Shown here one piece after another: positions 12,449 through 23,799 of a stretch of 64,000 nucleotides of DNA. The notes under the pieces were generated by a model. The model was not told the DNA's origin. It made no database searches and worked only from the letters and a program-made list of their open reading frames with translations. Source of the DNA: Nematostella vectensis (Eukaryota > Cnidaria > Anthozoa > Actiniaria > Edwardsiidae). A program made the position numbers and the translations under genes. Positions within the stretch are counted from its first letter, which is position 1, and each line of letters begins with the position of its first letter. Location: the NCBI RefSeq assembly GCF_932526225.1, contig NC_064035.1, positions 4,897,501-4,961,500 of the forward strand, given 5' to 3'.

Positions 12449-13680
12449 CTAACTGAAGTACTCGATTGTTGATTTAGCTTTCTCCATTTCATGTAGAAAA
12501 GAATAAAATTGAGGAAGAGTCATTTCCATGAAGACATTCTCATGTTTGCCACCTTTGTCCACAACTAGCTTCAGCTGCAGGAATGTTTGTCCAACAACCT
12601 TCATATCATTGCTGCTTGCGGTTACCCCAAATTTCCATTCCATGTCAAGCAATTGATTGACAGTAAACGTTTGATCAACTACGGACCGGGATAATCCTAC
12701 AAGACTGACTTTCCACTTCTGCTCAACTGCAGTAGCCTTTTCTTCTGATAACCCTGTTGTAATGGAAAATAAAATAATTCTTTAAGTTGATAATCTAAGC
12801 CTGGGGCATATGGTGAGGATAATTTCATGCATGCAGGATTGGATGAGGGGGGGGGGGGGTACACAGTCATATGTATCATATGGAAAAAGCATAGTATTAG
12901 ACGATTCCTTAATAAGAAATAACCCACTTTTTGGCTGCCAAGGGGGGGATGCACTGGCATGTACTTTGATCACTGTCTTGTGAGGCCAAACATTCAAAGC
13001 AGGAAATAATTTTGCCTTAGTTGCTTGTGAGGCATGAGTTTGTTTGATGAACCTCTGCACCGTGAGTTTTTCTAACATACAATAGAGTAAGGGCAGCAGC
13101 TAAGCATTTATAAGCTTCCATGGGCTGTTTACAAAAGCATTTTGGTAACATGAAATGATGGTCTATCCATGCTAACAAAATGCATGTACTGTGGTATTTT
13201 AATAAATACCACATATTTAAAAAAATATGTTTTAGTTGGGAACAGTGTAGTTGTAAGACACGACTTAACTTTTGGGGGAGGGGACTGGGGATCGGCTCAT
13301 TGTTTTTATGGGGGTGAGGGTGGGAATGGACTCTTCGTTTGCATAAGGGGAGGGGGGAGGGGTCGGCTTTCTGTCTTACCCATTTTCTCTATATCTTCCT
13401 TTACATGGGCTGGCGTAAGATTGCTCTTAAGAGCGCTTTTGAAAAAGCTCAATAAGCTTTTCATGATATTCTTGAGCGCGTTTGCGCTAATGCCCTGCTT
13501 CCCAGCGAAATTGGTCACTCGATTCATAAAGCGCTCCCCTTCGCGAGGAGCTGTTAGAAAATCGAAGATAATTACTAAAAGCTCACTGAACACATTATCC
13601 TCGAATTTGTTGAAGGACCTGACGTCGCTGAGGATTTGATCGTCTGGTGCAACATTGCCAAAGTGGAACGAAGAAGACAT
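12449..13680 (-). CDS. COMMD7: COMM domain-containing protein 7
   Basis: Complete two-exon gene, 201 aa, close to the 200 aa of human COMMD7. Exon 1 is 13680-13380 and exon 2 is 12753-12449; phase 1 junction with consensus GTAAGA and ACAACAG sites. The N-terminal helical domain (FSELLVIIFDFLTAPREGER) and the C-terminal COMM domain (LLDMEWKFGVTASS, VFMEMTLPQFYSFLHEMEKA) match COMMD7 along the full length. COMMD proteins form the hetero-decameric ring of the Commander complex, which recycles membrane cargo from endosomes, and COMMD7 has been linked to NF-kB control. The gene is head to head with SRP14, ATGs 336 bp apart. Confidence 0.96.
12826..12965 (+). mobile_element. MITE family A copy in COMMD7 intron
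   Basis: Contains the family core: GGATTGGATGAGG with poly-G, CATATGGAAAAAGCATAGTA, ATTCCTTAATAAGAAATAAC and CCCACTTTTTGGCTGCCAAG. The terminal CAGGCGCG motifs are not visible, so it is an eroded or truncated copy. It lies in the single intron of COMMD7 close to the acceptor of exon 2. Confidence 0.6.
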
Positions 13681-14016
13681 GATCGGGAGGAAAGAGCTAG
13701 TACCTGAAACCGTCAGCTAAGTCAGCGGTAGTTAGTGCTCGGCAACCAAGCCTTCTTCATCAAAATACAACATATCGTTTGGAACAAAGCATAAAAAACA
13801 CATCCGAGTTTTGATTTATGAGAAAAGGTGTTTCAAATAAGTAGTTAGTCTTATGTATTTACATAGAAATGTGGTTTTGCCTTAAAGTAAAGATTTATTA
13901 TAACATACACTGTTGGTGGGGTCCCTGTGTCGAAGACCAGGCTACCCAGCAAGATCGAATCTTCAAAGAAAACTCAAAGACACGTATAGTTTACTTGCCG
14001 GGATTGTCTATTTACC
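13681..14016. promoter_or_regulatory. Bidirectional promoter of COMMD7 and SRP14
   Basis: The 336 bp between the divergent start codons must contain both 5' UTRs and promoters. I see no TATA box at a convincing distance from either ATG. Housekeeping gene pairs with short head-to-head spacing commonly share one TATA-less promoter; that is inference from spacing only. Confidence 0.6.
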
Positions 14017-15595
14017 ATGGTACTTTTAGATAATGACGGCGTATGTATTACCTGTTATATGTCTTTAACATATATCTATTGACTCTATCGGTTTTTCGCG
14101 TTAGACTAACCCTGTAGTCCCTTGTAGTTCCTAACACAGCTGACGTACCTACTACAGAAGTCACGAACGGCTGGCTCTGTTTATATCACAGTCAAGAAGT
14201 GTAAGTACGCTAGAGCACTCCGCGATAAATATCATCTATGGTTGGTGATACCGAACTTTAATGTAAAAGTGTCGCCTTCTTGCTCTCTTGTTCAAATGGA
14301 CATTGTCCAAGCATGTTTCCTCTAAACCCGTCTTGTTTAGTCGTGTTCTTAAACCCGTCTCGTTTAGTCGTGTTCTATACAAAAAGAGCTACACTTTATG
14401 CAAGAAATGCGCTTCAAGATTTATTATAACAATATAGTAAAGATTCCCAGGCATTAATATGTTTTTGTTCCGACTCAGGTTAATTTAAAATCTGTATCTT
14501 TTAAATTTGTACCCTGAGTCTATTTTCATTCAATTCAGCAATCAAGTTTTTGAGCCCATATTTAGCCCAAAGATTTGTTCACCACTGGTTGCACCTCTAT
14601 TTATATATCCTACAGTACTTGCACTGTTGGTGAAATTACTGTTGAATTGCCAATGCCTGTGTATTTCAAAGAATCACTTGTCTTGCGCTGTTGTTTGGGG
14701 ATAAACTTTTTAGCATGGAATAAACATAACATGAGAAGGAGTGCTTCAATTATTTGGCAAAAGATGCCTAGTCTTTCTGGCACTACATAATTAATAGTTA
14801 GACTGATGCCTGTGTCCAGCAGGCATGGTGGAATTCTAAACTGGACTACTGTAACAACCAGCCCATGTTCTATGTAGAACTAATTTCTCTCCACCCACTA
14901 GATAATGGACAAACTAGGCCCAAACCCAGAGCCTCTAAGAAACATGCGAAGTTAACTTCAGTTGAACATGAAGGAGAGAGTAAATGCCTTTTTAGAGCAA
15001 CAAACGGAAAGAAAAAACTCAGCACAATAGTGAGTAAAAAACATTTTCATGCAGTTATGTTTGTGGCTATGATTTTTAGTGGGGCTGTGGTACAATGATA
15101 TAGCAAGAGAGAGCAAATTTGCTTTGTTATATATGCAGTAGAGACAATTGTTATCAATTTTGTTTCCCATGTATTCTCCTGTGATCATGATCATTCTACA
15201 GAGCTTATCAAGGCCATCAAGTGTTCACTGTACAAAGTAAATTGTAAAAATGTGTATCTTTTTTTGATAACATTTCTTAGGTCAACACAAAAGATGTTAA
15301 CCGCTTTCAACTGGTAAGTATAGTTACATCTTTATTAAAATATTACTTTGACCTTGTTTTTTACATGGATTTCAGCCCACTGACCGCAAACTGTCAAGTT
15401 GCCTTAGAATCTTAGATTTACCAAATAAATTTAATGATAGGAAAATAGTAAAGACATTGAGTGTATGATTTAACTGGTTTCTATTTCTTTTCCTAGGCCT
15501 ACGCAAACGTACTTAAAGCTAACATGGACAATTTGAAAAAGAGAGACAAGAAGGTTGAGAAGAGTAAAGCCAATAAAGCAAAAGCTACACAATAG
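14017..15595 (+). CDS. SRP14: Signal recognition particle 14 kDa protein
   Basis: Complete five-exon gene, 118 aa. Exons: 14017-14040, 14128-14200, 14902-15029, 15281-15313, 15497-15595. All phases agree. The product starts MVLLDNDGFLTQL, then SRTAGSVYITVKK, KCLFRATNGKKKLSTI, DVNRFQLAYANVLKANMD and the basic end NLKKRDKKVEKSK, matching animal SRP14 without the long Ala-rich tail of primates. SRP14 pairs with SRP9 on the Alu domain of SRP RNA and slows translation elongation until the ribosome docks at the ER. Exon 3 uses the GTGAGT donor at 15030. Exon 1 encodes only eight residues and intron 1 is 87 bp. Confidence 0.97.
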
Positions 15596-16195
15596 ACAAT
15601 GAATGACACAAGTCTATAAATTATTTGAAAGGTGTCATTGATAGGTGCACTTCCAAGATCTTTGTGCATTGAACATAGAGAAAGGTTTTAAGCAACAGGG
15701 ACCAATTTGTAAGAATGCATATCTATCCATCGTACCACTTTCACGTTAACCACAATAATAATTATTCTCGGTTGTCCACAATATGGGGGTGCCATATGAT
15801 CTATACGCAATAAATCAAATGATCTACAGTATGTGATCAAACATTCTCGAGTATTTGGCAATCCTAATTCCAGTTGTTTTGATGAGGCTTTCTGTGGTAG
15901 GTAGAAGATGTGTAGGTACTGCAAGCTCATACCAGACCCTGCGCTTCCTTACAGTTTATCTACATGCATGGGAAATCCAGTAAGAGCTGGCCTATGCTGG
16001 GATTTAGCACTTTTTTTGTCTGCAAAAAATACAATGTTTGGGTCCTCTTAGATGAATAAAAGATAATCAGACCATATCTGTTTTTATTATCTGTGATTAA
16101 TGAACAAAAATAGGCGATTGAATTGTAAGAAAATGTTTACAATTTTCCAAGGTCTTATCAGTGTTAAGGCCTGTTTTATCAGAGGCCCGAGCTCC
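15596..16195. other. 3' flank of SRP14
   Basis: Contains the SRP14 3' UTR, with AATAAA candidates near 15808 and 16055. No other feature seen. Confidence 0.5.
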
Positions 16196-16204
16196 ACTCG
16201 TTTA

Positions 16205-16486
16205 CTGTCACGCTGGTCTTGGCTGAGTGTCACGCTGGTCTTGGCTGAGTGTCACGCCGGTCTTGGCTGAGTGTCACGCAGGTCTTGGCTGTGTCATGCT
16301 GGTCTTGGCTGAGTGTCACGCTGGTCTTGGCTGAGTGTCACGCTGGTCTTGGCTGAGTGTCACGCCGGTCTTGGCTGAGTGTCACGCCGGTCTTGGCTGA
16401 GTGTCACGCCGGTCTTGGCTGAGTGTCACGCTTGTCTTGGCTGAGTTTCACGCTTGTCTTGGCTGAGTGTCACGCTGGTCTTGGCT
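16205..16486. repeat. 22-bp minisatellite, about 12-13 copies
   Basis: Tandem copies of GTCACGCTGGTCTTGGCTGA plus two bases, with single-base variants (CGCCGG, CGCAGG, CGCTTG) and one shortened copy near 16280. Intergenic between SRP14 and the FN3-NYN gene. Confidence 0.95.
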
Positions 16487-17785
16487 ACGAGCGCAGCTCT
16501 TTGTGAGTGAAGCTCGGAGCTCGAGCACTAGAGTAAACTAGGTGCAACATGGCGCGATCTCCCGCAATTTTTGTTGCGCGGTAACTTCTGATTATTCCGC
16601 CATATTTGTGTTTTCTGTGAACGCCCAGTATGTAGATGTAGATGAGGTTTTAATGCTAGTGAGACATTGTTTATTCCGGATATCACAAAGACCGAATACA
16701 ATATTGGCTTTATTACAAACTGATTTAGTAAAACACACTTTCTCGCTTTCTCCGCAAAGCCGCAACTACTCACAATCTTCGCGCTATAGGCCCAAGATGT
16801 ATGACGTGCGTAGAATTTCTATATGCTAGCTGATTAGCGGAGACTCTCGAGATATAGCTGGTACTCTTAGCCAATTTGAATTGACATAGTGAGTACAATG
16901 TAGATAACGGTTGATATCGCCGCGAGAAAAATTGCGAGTCGTTTTACATTGGCTTTTTTTAACACTCGCGCGACAAAATTTTCATCCAAAATCCAGGCAT
17001 GTAAACATGCCTTTGCCCAGGCATAGTGTATGAACGGTTAAAATGTCTAAAGAGGGTAAAAGCGCAACTGATTTTACTCTGTAAAAGAAGAAAGATATAT
17101 AACTTTAATTTTCAGTGAATTTTAAGGATCTATGTTACGTTGATTCCCTCAATGTATTTTTTTATTGACCAATCTATTTTGTTTTTACTATTTACAATCG
17201 GGTCATACAATAATATTCAACTCTTTGCTATTCAATAAACATATCCTTATATAACTGTGATGCTTCTGGGGTTTAATTTTGTTTTGTTAGTAAACCATGA
17301 AAATATTTATATCTAAACTGTCTGCTAACAGCGAAACCACAGGTAGTCCACAAGCTGCCACCATATAGCACAGGTAGCCCAAGCATGATCACAGGAAGAC
17401 CGTATCCTCGGACTGCAGGCTAATACCTATCCGTTGTGGTACATGACTCGTCCTAGTCCCTGCGCATTGTGGCTGCCAAATGTTTCCAGCTCAGTGCTTA
17501 GTGGCAGGCACTTCCTGCCGTTTTTACCATCTACAAACGTGATATGGTTGACATACCTGCGAAATAGTAACACTGTTTAGTATTGGATGGTGCGTTAGTG
17601 TGCACGTTTGATCTAGGTCATAAGCATCAACTTCTCCTTCGCGTTTATTAGATCGATATAACAGTCATTACTGGAACTTGATTCGGGCAAGTTTAGTCAT
17701 AAGTGCTGTGTTTGTGATACCTACTTGGTAAAAAAGGGGTGTATATGAAGTAGATCGTGGTGCCAGTGTATTGTGATATGTTAAA
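16487..17785. other. Intergenic, no gene recognised
   Basis: Mostly AT-rich. The segment 16500-16860 has higher GC and antisense open frames of about 80-95 codons without recognisable domains. I see nothing else that can be supported. Confidence 0.5.
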
Positions 17786-17789
17786 AAAG

Positions 17790-18425
17790 GGAATGCGAAG
17801 TCGTTCCGGTGTGTTATCGCCATTGTGTTGTGTTTATTGTATACACACTTGTCTAAGAAGTGTATGCGAAGTCGTTCCGGTGTGTTATCGCCATTGTGTT
17901 GTGTTTATTGTATACACACTTGTCTAAGAAGTGTATGCGAAGTCGTTCCGGTGTTTTATCGCCATTGTGTTGTGTTTATTGTATACACACTTGTCTAAGA
18001 AGTGTATGCGAAGTCGTTCCGGTGTGTTATCGCCATTGTGTTGTGTTTATTGTATACACACTTGTCTAAGAAGTGTATGCGAAGTCGTTCCGGTGTTTTA
18101 TCGCCATTGTGTTGTGTTTTTTGTATACACACTTGTCTAAGAAGTGTATGCGAAGTCGTTCCGGTGTTTTATCGCCATTGTGTTGTGTTTATTGTATACA
18201 TACTTGTCTAACAAGTGTATGCGAAGTCGTTCCGGTGTTTTATAGCCATTGTGTTGTGTTTATTGTATACATACTTGTCTAAGAAGTGTATGCGAAGTCG
18301 TTCCGGTGTTTTATCGCCATTGTGTTGTGTTTATTGTATACACACTTGTCTAAGAAGTTTTGCGAAGTCGTTACGGGTGTGTTAACGACAGTGTGTCGTG
18401 TTTTTAGTATACCTACTTGTCTAAG
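17790..18425. repeat. 71-bp minisatellite abutting the FN3-NYN gene
   Basis: About nine tandem copies of a 71-bp unit (TATGCGAAGTCGTTCCGGTG..., ending ACTTGTCTAAGAAG); the centre copies are nearly identical and those next to the gene more diverged. The unit is similar to the 3' end of the final exon of the minus-strand FN3-NYN gene, including the bases around its stop codon. The + strand open frames of 69 codons are periodic artefacts. Confidence 0.95.
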
Positions 18426-21400
18426 AAGTGTATGTGGACTCGATCCGGGTGTTTCCTCGCCAGCTTAGTCCATTCTGTGCTGAGTGCGTGTTTCCAGGAA
18501 TACAGCTCAACATGCCAGCCTCGATCTAGTGCCATCGTAGCGCATCCTGGGAAACTCGTCGCATTCTCGGACTTTCCTGTGGTACCATCACCCGTGGCTA
18601 GTACCAGGACCCGTGGGCTCAACTCGCAAATGGCCTGAGGATATCATGTCAGGTGATTTTACAATTTGCCATTAAAAAGTGGAGTGAAACTAGGGGGAGG
18701 GGGGGGGGTTCAGAGACACATTTACCTTGTAAATACAGAGATGTAGTCCTTCGTCCACCCGCTGCTCGTTTTTTCCTCTCCTCTCTTCTAAATCCACGAT
18801 GTAACCCAAGTGCCTGCAATAGTGACAGGAATGCGAAATTTAAGAAGGATCACCGTATGGACCCAGAAATCACAAGAAACAAGTACAATCCGACGATTAT
18901 AGTCCTCCGAGAGCAAATTATAGGCTCGTCTCTCTAAAATTTCTACACCTTTGCTACATTTGTCCATCCCAAAACATACTAAACTGGTAATTTCCCTAAA
19001 AGGAATGATTGAAAGACAAAACCGCTTTTGTAACTAGTTGCATAGCAAGCATACTAATATTCATGTTAGTCGTACCTATACACCTCCCACACGTGTTCGG
19101 TCGCGGGGGGACTGGAGCCGCAAACGAAACATCTGTCCTTCGGTCTTCCCCTCTCGAGTATTCGCACTAGGTTTTGCAATTTGACTCGCACGTGTCGCTT
19201 TTTGTCCCCGACGTTTACTGTACTTGCGCACTCCTGGGCTCCAATATATATATTGCTGTTGTCTATGACACAGACGATGCCCTGCTGGTCTCCAGGGTAC
19301 TCCCTGTAGGTCTCTACATCAACCTGGTCCCCAGGGTACCCCCTGTCGTCGATGCCATGCTGGACCCAAGTGAGCCCCCTATCAGTATGGATGCCATGCT
19401 GATCCCCAGGGTACCCCCTGTCGGTGGATCCATGTGAGACGCTGCTTATTTTCGTGTCTTCAGTTCTCTCTTGTCCATGGCACGAACTATGAGCACCTTT
19501 ACGGATTCTGTCAGCGGCCTCTCCAGCCTCGTATTCTTCACTATGTCTCAGCTCGTCGAAACTCGCTAAATAGTTGTCTAAATCGGAGTTGAGGCAGAGT
19601 AGTGACATTTTAGTATCCCCACTGAATACACTCCCTGGATTGTCAAAATGCTCCGAACTAGTGTCTCTACTCGAGAGTTCAGTGGTACTCAAGTTCTTCG
19701 ACGATGAAGCATCAGGTAAGGCTGTTACGTGACTTGACCCTTGTGCACAAATAAAAGTACCACCAGCGGATATGTTCCTAAGGTGATGTGTTTGCTCAGT
19801 CTGTCCGCTTCTGACGGTGCAACTGTTGCTGATTATCTTGACCTCAATGTTACTGTAAGACCGGTCTCTTCTTAGACTCTTCTGATCGCAGTCCCCGTCG
19901 TCTGGTATGCTTGCTGGCGCATCGCTTATAGAGAGTAGAAATTGCTGGCCATCGTCGTCCATCTTAGTGACAGAAACATTAAAAGGAAGGCGATCCTCTG
20001 CTCCATCGGTTATAACGCAATAGCCATCAGTAGCCACGGACGCTTGTACCGCCGTATGGTTGGGAGTGTGTCGTGACGAATCCAACACGTAGTCCGATAC
20101 TCCATTCATTGTGTCATGCAGCTTGGTTGTGGTGTCACTAAATGGGGCGAGATCAGGAAAGCCGTATACGGAAGGTTCGACATTATAAGTGTATTGTTCT
20201 TCGAATGGGGGGGCACTTATCCATGTGTCGTTGCACTGAAGATATCTATTAAAGGAATTATTACAAGACATGGTGAATCATAGTTATGTTGGTAAGCATC
20301 TCGAGCCATAGCCAGCACCAGTACACCCACCAGTACCTACCTCCATACTAGAGCCATAGCGACCACCAGTACACCCACCAATACCTACCTCCATACTAGA
20401 GCCATAGCGACCACCAGTACACCCACCAGTACCTACCTCCATACTAGAGCCATAGCGACCACCAGTACACCCACCAATACCTACCTCCATACTAGAGCCA
20501 TAGCGACCACCAGTACACCCACCAATACCTACCTCCATACTAGAGCCATAGCGACCACCAGTACACCCACCAGTACGCCACTAATGAACATGTACGTAGG
20601 CACTAGCATCACCTTGAACACGGACGCGCTCGACTGGATTGTCGTGCGATTATCTCCTGGAATGAAATTATTCGGACGAATGAATGGCCTATGTCTTTAA
20701 AAAATAAAAAGGATTAGCTTTTTAGGAAGCTTACTGTTTGGTAAGGTCTTCACAAGGAGGGGTCGAGAGAAAAGCGAGCACGAGGCTCCGGGAAGGAACC
20801 CGCACGCGCGCAGCTTGATCTCGTAAGCTGTCCAAGGTTTGAGGCGCTTAGCCACATACATCACATCGATTCCTAGAACGCAGCAATATTAACAGGTTAA
20901 CGACGTTAAAGTAAACAGTATATAATACATATAATCATACATTGCATCGATACTAGAAGACTTGGTAAGGGAAGGGTCATTATTTAACGGGGGAATAGGG
21001 CTGCTATGTTTGGGGGACGGGTTGCGATTTTTTAGCATCTATTTGGGGGAGGGCCTCAAATGTTGATACAGGGTTTAGGGGAGGGCCTTATTTTTTTGAA
21101 CAGGTATTTTGATCAATTTCCGAGCGTCCTAAAAGTCTGGAATTTCAAAATTTTTCTGGGGAGAGCATGGTGGTGTTTTAGGCCTGCTCCGCCGCCCCTT
21201 CATTGGCATGCCTTAGTCAGTGCCCCCGTCACAAACAACAATTTGGCATGCGGGGGAGGGGGCGGTCTCTGTCCCCCCACAATTTGAATTGGATACGGCG
21301 ACAGTCAGGCCATTTTTTTGGCTAAGAAATTATAAAGCATATATTTGTGGCAGTGCCCAACCCCCTTTTCGTTTGTACTGCACAGGTTTCTCGTCATTAC

Positions 21401-23799
21401 AATTGTGGGTGTTTATTACATTTGTGGGATCTTTGGGGGAGGGTCGAAATATTTAAACCAGAAAAAATCCAACTTAGCAGCCCTCCCTACCCCCCCCCCC
21501 CCCCTTCCGATAAATAATGACCTTTCCCTGTTCGCCTCATACTGGCTATGGCCCTGAGATTATAACTCAAACTGACTTTATCGCAAGATCGTGATTGGGG
21601 CAAGTCCCCCGTTGTTTTTACATTTTCACTTCGTAACAAAAAAAAGCAGAATAAGGTATCTATAATGCCTTTTTTTAGTCTTATTCGCTTATGCTTTAAA
21701 CCTTCATATCCGAAAGTGGAATTTCGACCTTAGTATGGGCCTGATAAAAGAAGACGTTCTCTTACCCGAATACTCCAGCTCATTATCAATGAACAGTTCA
21801 TAGTGGTCGATTTCCACGTTGTTGGAGCGTACTCGGCACCAGTTCATCTTGATCTCGCTCGGTCCAGTCACAGTCACATTGGGAACAACTGGCCGCTCAG
21901 GCGAGATGACTCCTGGGTGACCATACAAGGAGGCAAGAAAGACAATAAGTCCAAATGACAATGGAAGGTGTAGATATTGTCCACCTGCATTATTTCTCAT
22001 TCCCTTCATCGTCTCTTTTCATTTCATTTGAAAAGGTCGTGAAGAGTTTTTACAAAGACATAGCGCCGGCTTTGTTTTGTTCTTTACGCGGAACGCTTTG
22101 ATGTGTTTTTTTTTAATGCCTTCTCAAAGAGCAAGACGACGTTCTTAGAGTAATTCAGCTCTGCTCCCTTGGCTGTGATTAAGTGTATCAAATTGAACGT
22201 CGCTTTATTCTTGGCGCAGTGCAGTGGCCGGAATGTGAAGTTATTGTTTCTGTGTTAGTTTTTGTCCTAGTGCCACTTTTATAAACACTTTATCGTTTAA
22301 ACCATTGTTATCTGACACGTCCCGACCTATCGCGACAAAACTTATTGTTTTGAAGTGCTATTTTAATAGCTTAACACGCGATTCTCGCCCTTGTCCCTTT
22401 CTAGTATGTGAAAAGACTATATATCGATATTATCTGTGCCTGTCATTTTTAAAAAATCCTCTCTTATACAAGTCCTTGTGGTATTATACAAGTATCATAG
22501 GAGTTGGTAATGACCTTCTATCGGCGATAATGTTTACTAACAAGCTGAGAGGTTTGTTTGCGTGTAGTTTTTGTTTTCTAAGCGGCGCTTATACTTTTAA
22601 GTGGATAAAAACTTTTTTATTCACGTTATCTCGTACACGGATGTTTGCGTGATTTAGGAAGGGGCGGGCCTTTTTGCACCACACGCTATTACGATGCTCT
22701 TAAAAATATAGCTACAGAACGCATGAGAACCATTAATACCTTAGATCGCTCCGCATAATGTCAGAATAACGAGAACACGTATTGAATTATATCTGTCATC
22801 ATTCCGCGTTTTTACAATCCTGGCACATTCTACAGGCACTCAACAAAAACTACCGGCACTTAGCCAGCAACAACTATCGAGAACAATTAAACAAACGCTT
22901 AGCTGGACGCCATCCAAAACGCAAGTTTCACCTGGTCCTCATGTATTTTTGGATATCATAAGATTGTGTCTTTTATAACGTCATTGAGCCTTGGGGCCAG
23001 GACGGGGGGCGGAGAGATGAGAGCTTCTCTAAGTGTTTGTGTACACTTAGGGTTCTCATCGCAACAACAGCATCTCGCTTTATATTGGTATATTCTACCT
23101 TTTGTTCTTTTGGGATATAAAATTAAGTCTAACACGCCACTTATTATTATTAGGTCTACTTTTAATTTTCTTTAGTAATCTTTAGTTATCCTTTTTCCCA
23201 ATGAGCATCCTAATAATTAGCTCTGAGCGTACACCCCCCCCCCCCCCTTCCTACCCCTTGGCATTGGACAAAAAATTTAATAATTATTGTAAACAATGTC
23301 ATTTGCCTTTACAGCAAGCCGCCATGGTAGGTCTATTGTATCTAATACCGCAAATATTTGTGACCGCATATCGTACTTCTCATAGAAGTATGTTACTTAC
23401 AAAATTGTTTCCTTGCTCGTAAAGGTCACGAGTCTGGCATTTGTTTTGACTCGCGCGCGATAGATGATGAGGCTACGTAAAACTGCCTGAGTCTGACTTT
23501 TTAAAGAAAAGCTATCCACACAGCTGTTGATGGGAGCCTATTGATGAATGGCAACAATGCTTACAGTCTTACGCAGACAGAGCCGGAAGATAGGAAGATC
23601 ATTCAATCTATTATCCCTATTCTCTGAAATAGACGTGACTTATCCATTCATTAGCTAAGCGAAACTATACATTTTATTGTGACATTAAAATGTAGAAGTA
23701 TGATGAGTTGTGAGGATACTTACTTCGAGACTGAGCGGTACACAGTAACAGCCACAACGTCCCAAAAGCTAGTGTTATCATTGCAAGTTTACCATTCAT
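18413..23799 (-). CDS. FN3-transmembrane-NYN domain protein (membrane-anchored PIN-like nuclease)
   Basis: Seven exons, 654 aa: 23799-23724, 21912-21766, 20872-20735, 20656-20533, 20245-19076, 18813-18726, 18634-18413. All six junctions are GT-AG and join in phase. Residues 1-24 are a signal peptide (MNGKLAMITLAFGTLWLLL). Residues about 28-120 form one FN3 domain (PERPVVPNVTVTGPSEIKMN; LKPWTAYEIKLRACG; two Cys). Residues about 136-161 are a TM helix. Then comes a long, Ser/Asp-rich cytoplasmic linker with GYPGDQ-type repeats, and a C-terminal NYN domain from about residue 486: VCVIDNSNIYIGAQ (Asp490), RCFVCGSSPPA, KNEQRVDEGLHL (Asp572), VLVLATGDGT (Asp597), RGWHVELYSW. These are the acidic positions of NYN/PIN-like RNases. 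I infer a receptor or anchor presenting a nuclease on the cytosolic side; I know of no such fusion. The first two exons depend on splice logic alone. Confidence 0.85.
20290..20575. repeat. 48-bp tandem repeat carrying copies of a 5' splice site
   Basis: Six near-identical 48-bp units. The unit furthest upstream in the gene sense (20533-20575) is the 3' end of the TM exon of the FN3-NYN gene. The following units lie in the intron and repeat the exon end and its GTAGGT donor. Because 48 is a multiple of three, the open frame on the minus strand (84 codons, a 16-residue Gly-rich period) is periodic and not a separate gene. Confidence 0.92.
20969..21529. mobile_element. MITE with G-rich inverted ends in FN3-NYN intron
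   Basis: Left end GGGAAGGGTCATTATTTAAC with GGGCTGCTA is matched by the reverse complement of the right end (GGGAAAGGTCATTATTTATC, GGGCTGCTAA), about 45 bp of imperfect TIR over a 561-bp element. The interior is G/C-homopolymer rich (poly-C at 21491-21504) with no gene. It sits in intron 2 of the FN3-NYN gene. Confidence 0.6.
22013..23720. other. First intron of FN3-NYN gene
   Basis: About 1.8 kb between the signal-peptide exon and the FN3 exon. It contains a poly-C tract near 23232-23248. Open frames at 22305-22652 and 22966-23175 are without recognisable domains. An open frame that extends the FN3 exon upstream to 22009 is explained by a good acceptor inside it (CACCCAG, exon from 21912). 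Confidence 0.6.

Noticed and set aside
19066-20271. Stand-alone 401-aa gene
   Set aside because: Its first bases are intron before a good acceptor (20246) and its last few codons pass a GTACGA donor; the NYN domain continues in two further exons.
20735-20872. Class I cytokine receptor call, from CSLFS at the WSXWS position
   Set aside because: Only one FN3 domain and no tryptophans in the motif; the resemblance is too weak.
21704-22009. Alternative signal-peptide start directly fused to the FN3 exon
   Set aside because: A strong acceptor (CACCCAG before 21912) and an in-phase separate signal-peptide exon at 23799-23724 explain the frame better.
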